Shown piece after piece: positions 59,471-64,000 of a stretch of DNA of 64,000 nucleotides. The stretch comes from Candidatus Geothermarchaeota archaeon (GTDB lineage: Archaea; Thermoproteota; Nitrososphaeria; Geothermarchaeales; JDFR-13). The stretch covers positions 1-64,000 of the forward strand of contig WAKB01000012.1 in the NCBI GenBank assembly GCA_015523545.1, given 5' to 3'. The notes under the pieces are model-generated. The model saw only the letters and a program-made list of their open reading frames with translations, was not told the DNA's origin and ran no database searches. Position 1 is the first letter of the stretch, and every line of letters starts with the position of its first letter. A program made the translations under genes and the position numbers.

Positions 59471-60376
59471 ATGTCCCTCCTAGTTGCACGGGGCCTCAGG
59501 AAGAAGTATCCAACTGGTGTAGTGGCTGTTGAGAATGTGGATCTCGAGATGGATAGGGGTATATATGCCCTAATGGGTCCAAATGGGAGTGGTAAGACTA
59601 CTACCCTCTCGATGATTACTGGGAGCCTCAAGCCCGATTCTGGGGAGGTCCTGGTTAAGGGGTACTCCATGTGGGGCGGCGGCTGGGTGGAGGCTAGGAA
59701 GTTAATAGGCTTCGCCCCCCAGGACATGCCCTTCTACAAACATTTGACGGCTATGAACAACCTGGTCTACTACGGCCTACTCCACAGCCTCTCAATATTC
59801 GAGTCTAAGAGGCGGGGGAGGGAGCTCCTCGAGGCTGTCGGTCTATGGGAGGCCCGTAACAGGCAGGTATCTAAGCTGAGCGGGGGGATGAGGAGGAGGC
59901 TAGCCATAGCAGCTGCATTGATACACGACCCCGAGATACTGGTGCTAGACGAGCCCGCCTCCGGCCTAGACCCAAAGGCACGGGAGGAGCTATGGTCCCT
60001 ACTCATTACACAGTGGGGGGATAGGCTCATAGTCTTCTCCAGCCATGATGGGGAGGAGGTAGAGAGGTTCGCCACACAGGTCTATATAATGCATAGGGGG
60101 AGAGTGATCGAGAAGGGTGAGCCTGAGGAGCTTAAGAAGCGGTATATGCCCCACCCCAAGGCGGCCGTACTCATACCCGAGGGAGAGGCCCCAACCATAG
60201 ATGGGGTTGAGCCTGAGAGGGTGGGCATGATGTATCGCTACCCCCTCGAGAAGCTTACTGTAGAGGATATCGTCCACGCCCTGAGGGAGGGGGGCGTCAA
60301 GTTCACCCGTATAGAGGTGGTTGAGCCCAGCCTCTCAGAGGTATTCATATCCCTGACGGGTGAGAGGTTGTCATGA
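59471..60376 (+). CDS. ABC transporter ATP-binding protein
   Basis: 301 residues. Walker A 'GPNGSGKTT' (about 36-44), 'KLSGGMRRRLAIAAAL' signature, Walker B 'ILVLDEPASG', H-loop 'VFSSHDGEEV'. ATG 59471 is chosen because an SD-like run precedes it and the TATA box position leaves the longer TTG start untranscribed. Paired with the permease downstream (4-nt overlap); forms an export system, possibly for drugs or ions. The accessory C-terminal domain resembles that of the first ABC ATPase at 22736. Confidence 0.9.
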   Translation: MSLLVARGLRKKYPTGVVAVENVDLEMDRGIYALMGPNGSGKTTTLSMITGSLKPDSGEVLVKGYSMWGGGWVEARKLIGFAPQDMPFYKHLTAMNNLVYYGLLHSLSIFESKRRGRELLEAVGLWEARNRQVSKLSGGMRRRLAIAAALIHDPEILVLDEPASGLDPKAREELWSLLITQWGDRLIVFSSHDGEEVERFATQVYIMHRGRVIEKGEPEELKKRYMPHPKAAVLIPEGEAPTIDGVEPERVGMMYRYPLEKLTVEDIVHALREGGVKFTRIEVVEPSLSEVFISLTGERLS

Positions 60377-61557
60377 GTCTCTGGCAGCTGCTTGCACAGG
60401 TGTATTCATATGCCATGAGCCTCGTCAGGAGTAAGGAGGTAGCGTTCTGGGTAGTGGTCTTCCCACTGATACTCCTAACAATATTCACCACGATCTTCGC
60501 AAACCCATCCGACGTGACTGTTGAGGTGGCAGTGGCTGGGGATGACAACCTGCTGAAGGAGGTTATGCTCGATATAGAGACCCTATCCATAGTCAACGCA
60601 TCGAGTAGGGACGAGGCCCTGGAGATGCTTAGGAACGGCTCTGTCGACGTGGCTGTATACATGGCCAACGTGACGCAGCAGGGAGACATAAAGATGCCAA
60701 GCCGCGTCGAGATCTACTACCTAGAGAATATCAGCGACTCCGAGACTGCAGCGAGGATCGTGGAGGGCGTCGTCTCAGGCTTCGAGGACAGGATAAGGGA
60801 GGGGATAGTCACCTTCGTGGAGGAGAGCAACGTAGTCCCTGACCAGATGATCGGCTGGGTAAGGTTCCTAGCTGATCCCGTGAAGACGGTCTCAGAGGGT
60901 GTGGAGCCTAAGGTCGTGATGAATAGGGGTGGCCTAGTCCTCTACTGGGTAATCTCGATGATAGGTGTCGAGGTCCTATTCATAGGCCTATATACAGGGG
61001 TCATGAGCATAATATCGAAGAAGCAGGAGGGCCTCCTAAAAGTCATACTCAGCAGCCCGATGAGCAGCACAGCCATGCTCCTCTCAGACACGCTTGGCAA
61101 CTTCCTGGCGGTGGGCGTCTCGATAGCCTCCATAGTCCTAGGCGGGCTCATACTGGGGGCGGACTATACGCTGCTAACACCCGATAGAATGGCCGTGATA
61201 ATAGCCTTCTCACTTATAGGAAGCCTATTCATGACAGGGCTAGGCCTAATCCTCTCAATGCTCCCCAAGACGATAGAAGGAGCCAACGCCCTAGCCAACA
61301 TGATAGCCTTCCCACTCATGTTCCTCGGAGGCATAGTCATACCAGACATAATCCTACCGACATACCTCAGGGACTTCGCCAACATATACCCTGTAAGTAG
61401 ACTAGTCAAGTCGATGAGAGACATGATAATCTACGACATACCAACCACCAACCTCCTCTGGGACGCGGTATACGGCCTATCAACAGCAATCATAATCTAC
61501 ATAATAGGCTTCACAGTATACCGCAGACTAATGCAGAGAGCCGTAGAAAACCCATAG
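60373..61557 (+). CDS. ABC-2 type permease
   Basis: 394 residues: first helix (about 24-42), a large outside domain (about 45-190), then five helices. 'ISKKQEGLLKVILSSPMSSTAMLLSDTLGNFL' is the ABC-2 conserved loop and 'ANMIAFPLMFLGGIVIPDIILPTYLRDFANIYPVSRL' the typical helix 4-5 region (NatB/YhgE-like). Works with the ATPase encoded upstream. Substrate unknown. Confidence 0.87.
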   Translation: MSLWQLLAQVYSYAMSLVRSKEVAFWVVVFPLILLTIFTTIFANPSDVTVEVAVAGDDNLLKEVMLDIETLSIVNASSRDEALEMLRNGSVDVAVYMANVTQQGDIKMPSRVEIYYLENISDSETAARIVEGVVSGFEDRIREGIVTFVEESNVVPDQMIGWVRFLADPVKTVSEGVEPKVVMNRGGLVLYWVISMIGVEVLFIGLYTGVMSIISKKQEGLLKVILSSPMSSTAMLLSDTLGNFLAVGVSIASIVLGGLILGADYTLLTPDRMAVIIAFSLIGSLFMTGLGLILSMLPKTIEGANALANMIAFPLMFLGGIVIPDIILPTYLRDFANIYPVSRLVKSMRDMIIYDIPTTNLLWDAVYGLSTAIIIYIIGFTVYRRLMQRAVENP

Positions 61558-61610
61558 CCAGGCGTGGAAATCTCCCTACTTTAAGTCTATCCCACCAGAT
61601 AAATTATTTC

Positions 61611-62525
61611 ATGATTCAGCCACTTTTAGAGTCCGTTACTAGGCTGGCTCTACAGATGGATTGGATAGACCTCACCTCTATAATATGGCTGCTCTTCTGG
61701 CTCCTCTTCTTCATCATGCCTTTCTCGACGTATATCCAGGCTAGGAATTTGAGGGCTGCGAGGCTGGGGATGCTGCGTGCCTTGGAGCGTAAGTATGGTA
61801 TGCGTTTCATAACGATGATCCATAGGCAGGAGAGGGTGGGCTTCCTCGGCATACCGATATATAGGTATATCGATATCGAGGACTCGGAGGAGGTTCTCAG
61901 GGCTATCAGGACTACGCCTAAGGATACGCCCATAGCTCTAGTTCTACATACCCCTGGTGGACTCGTTCTGGCAGCGTCCCAGATAGCGAGAGCCCTTAAG
62001 AAGCATCCCGCCAAGAAGGTCGTGATAGTCCCCCACTACGCGATGTCTGGGGGGACTTTGATAGCATTGGCCGCTGACGAGATATGGATGGATGAGTCCG
62101 CCGTCCTAGGCCCACTTGATCCCCAGGTTGGTCTAGGTGGGCAGACCCCACCTATGCCTGCGCCCAGCATCGTGAAGGTGGCTAGGGAGAAGGGTGAGAA
62201 GGCTGGTGACCAGTTCCTAGTACTGGCCGACATAGCCGAGAAGTCGATACGCGAGATGAGGGAGGTGATTACGGAGCTTCTCAGGGATAGGATGGGTGAG
62301 GATAGGGCTAGGGAGGTCGCCGACATATTGACTAGGGGCGAGTGGACACATAGCTACCCCATAACCCCGGAGAAGGCTAGGGAGCTCGGGCTAAACGTGA
62401 AGACCGAGATACCGCCTGAGATCTATGAGCTGATGGATCTCTATCCACAGGCGCAGCAGAGGAGGCCCGGGGTGGAGTATATCCCCCTCCCTATCGAGAG
62501 GGGGGACCGCCCCTCAAACCCCTAG
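61611..62525 (+). CDS. Membrane serine protease of the SDH/ClpP-crotonase class
   Basis: 304 residues: a helix about 22-40, then a ClpP/SppA-like fold: 'LVLHTPGGLVLAASQIARAL', catalytic Ser146 in 'HYAMSGGTLIALAADEI' and 'VLGPLDPQVG'. The family (SDH_sah, PF01972) has soluble or membrane-anchored serine proteinases. A role in membrane-protein quality control is likely by analogy to SppA and NfeD partners. The last 35 bp overlap the convergent ACD gene. Confidence 0.88.
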   Translation: MIQPLLESVTRLALQMDWIDLTSIIWLLFWLLFFIMPFSTYIQARNLRAARLGMLRALERKYGMRFITMIHRQERVGFLGIPIYRYIDIEDSEEVLRAIRTTPKDTPIALVLHTPGGLVLAASQIARALKKHPAKKVVIVPHYAMSGGTLIALAADEIWMDESAVLGPLDPQVGLGGQTPPMPAPSIVKVAREKGEKAGDQFLVLADIAEKSIREMREVITELLRDRMGEDRAREVADILTRGEWTHSYPITPEKARELGLNVKTEIPPEIYELMDLYPQAQQRRPGVEYIPLPIERGDRPSNP

Positions 62526-63852
62526 CCAATAAATAGTCTATCGCCTCAGCTGCCGATGCGTGGGTGAGCATCCTTGGTAGGCCGTATCTATCCAGTACTC
62601 TCCACGCCTCTATATAGCGGGGGCCTAGGAAAAGTGGTATAACTGGCTTGGACTCGCCTCCATCCCTATATGCGTCGCCCACCGCCTTAGCCACCTCCAC
62701 AGGATCTACAAAGCTGGGTGGGACGTGGAGCACGGCAATTATACCGGGCCATCTACTCTCTAGCAGGGTCTTTACGGTGTGGTAGTAGTAGTCGGGCCCG
62801 CCGTCAGCCGTCAAGTCTATCGGGTTCATCCTCTGCATATGTGGCCTTAGAAAGTCTAGTTTCTCAGCTACATCTCTGGGCGTCGGGCCGGGGTCATGCC
62901 CAAGCCTCCCAAGGTGATCCATGAGTATGGCCGCCGGCCCCCCACCATTGGTCACTATACCTATACCATAATTACTGGGAGTCCCAAGCCTGTATACCGC
63001 CTCAGCCACGTCGACTAGGGATATGTAGTCATCCACGAGGTATGCACCTGCTCCCCGCATAATGGTTTTGAAGAGTCGGTAGTCACCCGCTAGGGAGGCT
63101 GTATGACTCGCTAGTGCGCGTTGTGAGACATCTGTCCAGCCAGTCTTCAATATGACGACTGGCCTGCCACTATCCTTTACGGCTGATGCCAGCCTCCTCC
63201 CTTCGCCCGTCCTAAGCCCCTCCATATAGAGCATGTATACAGGGTGTCGACTCCCAAGATGCTTTATCAGCTCCCACTCAGACAGGTCCGCCTTGTTCCC
63301 AAGGGTGACTAGTATGCCTAGGCCGAGGCCCTTCACCCCTATATAATGGTTCACAGCGGCTGAGAAGGCACCGCTCTGGCTTATCAGGGCCATCTCCCCA
63401 GGCTTTACATCAGGCACGAAGCCGGCGTATAGACTGGCTACCCAGTTTATGAAGCCTGCACAGTTGGGCCCTATAACCCTGGTTCCATATGTATCAACCA
63501 CTCTCCGTATCCTACTCTCAAGCTCCTCTCTACCCTGCTCCGCGAAGCCGGAGGCATATATCACGGCTGCCCCCAAGCCACGTCTAGCCAACTCCTCGAG
63601 AGCCTCTATCGCCCTCTCCCCCGGGAGTGCTATGAGGGCTAGGTCTATACCCCCTGGTAGCTCCTCAAGGAATGTGTAGAATCTCAGTCCATAGGCCTCT
63701 CCACCCCTTGGGTTGACTGGGTATATCCTCCCCCTATAGCCATTGGCCACGAGGAGCCTCAGTATCTCATTCCCGATCTTACCCGGCTTACTACTAGCAC
63801 CTATAATGGCTACGCTCCCCGGATGGAGGAGCCTCTCAAGCCCGTCTCCCAT
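62491..63852 (-). CDS. Acetyl-CoA synthetase (ADP-forming) alpha subunit
   Basis: 453 residues: CoA-binding N-terminal domain ('SVAIIGASSKPGKIGNEILRLLVANGYRGRIYPVNP'), two CoA-ligase domains with 'GPNCAGFINW' and the active His in 'ASHTASLAGD' that carries phosphate. It converts acyl-CoA, ADP and Pi to acid, ATP and CoA, a substrate-level energy step typical of archaea. The beta subunit is not visible in the window. ATG at 63852 is well placed. Confidence 0.9.
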   Translation of the reverse strand: MGDGLERLLHPGSVAIIGASSKPGKIGNEILRLLVANGYRGRIYPVNPRGGEAYGLRFYTFLEELPGGIDLALIALPGERAIEALEELARRGLGAAVIYASGFAEQGREELESRIRRVVDTYGTRVIGPNCAGFINWVASLYAGFVPDVKPGEMALISQSGAFSAAVNHYIGVKGLGLGILVTLGNKADLSEWELIKHLGSRHPVYMLYMEGLRTGEGRRLASAVKDSGRPVVILKTGWTDVSQRALASHTASLAGDYRLFKTIMRGAGAYLVDDYISLVDVAEAVYRLGTPSNYGIGIVTNGGGPAAILMDHLGRLGHDPGPTPRDVAEKLDFLRPHMQRMNPIDLTADGGPDYYYHTVKTLLESRWPGIIAVLHVPPSFVDPVEVAKAVGDAYRDGGESKPVIPLFLGPRYIEAWRVLDRYGLPRMLTHASAAEAIDYLLARGLRGGPPSR

Positions 63853-63892
63853 ACAAAGCCCATATATGGCTCCAACCCTTATAGGGCGGGGG

Positions 63893-64000
63893 CTATATCA
63901 CGTCCTGCCTCCTCAACTGTAGATACGCCAACCCTGCGAATAGGATTGTGTAACCGATCACCACTGCCTGTGAAGTCCCTAGGACTAGCCATACATTCTC
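63893..64000 (-). CDS. C-terminal part of a membrane protein (edge)
   Basis: 35 codons ending in TAG at 63893-63895 and open at the right edge. One hydrophobic helix 'LVLGTSQAVVIGYTILFAGLAYL' followed by 'QLRRQDVI', the layout of CcmD-like heme-export proteins or of the last helix of a larger carrier. Family uncertain. It would end 40 nt before the start of the ACD alpha gene. Confidence 0.4.
   Translation of the reverse strand, partial: ENVWLVLGTSQAVVIGYTILFAGLAYLQLRRQDVI

Noticed and set aside
1-64000. CRISPR array, insertion sequence, prophage or att site
   Set aside because: No regularly spaced repeats, transposase, integrase or phage structural genes were seen on either strand.

Overview
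The window looks like a chromosomal segment of a hyperthermophilic, respiring archaeon of the Thermoproteota (Crenarchaeota). The evidence is dense AGG/ATA/CTA codon use, many near-leaderless genes with a TATA box about 25 nt before the start, short or absent intergenic gaps, and archaeal-type genes (CofE, EtfABCX, DUF432, DUF35/thiolase pairs, SipW-like signal peptidase, ADP-forming acetyl-CoA synthetase, ABC exporters). I do not claim a species. I found no rRNA, tRNA, insertion sequence or CRISPR array.

Layout. 1-9.6 kb: a cut-off DNA glycosylase, a NifX-like protein, a lone Lrp/AsnC ligand-binding domain, two gamma-glutamyltransferase paralogues around a membrane protein, an unknown protein, OsmC, a hotdog thioesterase, a DAO-type oxidase and an MFS carrier. 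9.6-22.7 kb: a DUF255 thioredoxin-like protein, a degenerate archaeal ATPase next to a GlcD-like flavin oxidase and its small Fe-S protein, a PCuAC copper chaperone, MscS with DUF432, the EtfA-EtfB-FixX-FixC electron-transfer operon and CofE. 22.7-33 kb: an ABC-2 exporter, an HTH_10 regulator, a heme-copper oxidoreductase subunit I/II pair with altered metal ligands, MarC, a stalked surface protein that appears to start at CTG, a serine hydrolase, a dCMP deaminase and a separate membrane-anchored CuA protein.

33-48.6 kb: an operon of two thiolase-fold proteins without the usual catalytic Cys/His plus two DUF35 Zn-ribbon/OB proteins, a HAD phosphatase, an MDR oxidoreductase, a pilus-like operon (two related beta-rich exported proteins, signal peptidase I, phosphoesterase), an M1 aminopeptidase with HEAT repeats, a possible structured RNA, and a secreted trypsin-like protease flanked by two paralogous anchored proteins. 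48.6-64 kb: NAD(P)HX repair enzyme, IMP dehydrogenase, fumarase, aconitase, a membrane Lon-type protease, an AT-rich RmuC gene, a second ABC-2 exporter, an SDH-type membrane protease, acetyl-CoA synthetase alpha and a cut-off membrane protein.

How it fits together. ETF-quinone oxidoreductase, the GlcD-like oxidase and TCA enzymes would feed a quinone pool. The heme-copper pair would be a terminal reductase, but its subunit I has Asp where a CuB/FeB histidine is expected and its subunit II has lost every CuA ligand that I could align except His and Met. A complete CuA domain is encoded 3.7 kb away and a copper chaperone 11 kb away. The strongest candidates for something new are this split respiratory system, the SPase-dependent pilus-like operon, the catalytically rewired thiolase/DUF35 operon and the protease/paralogue cluster. 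Genome style is also notable: eight of thirteen convergent gene pairs share one CTAG as both stop codons.
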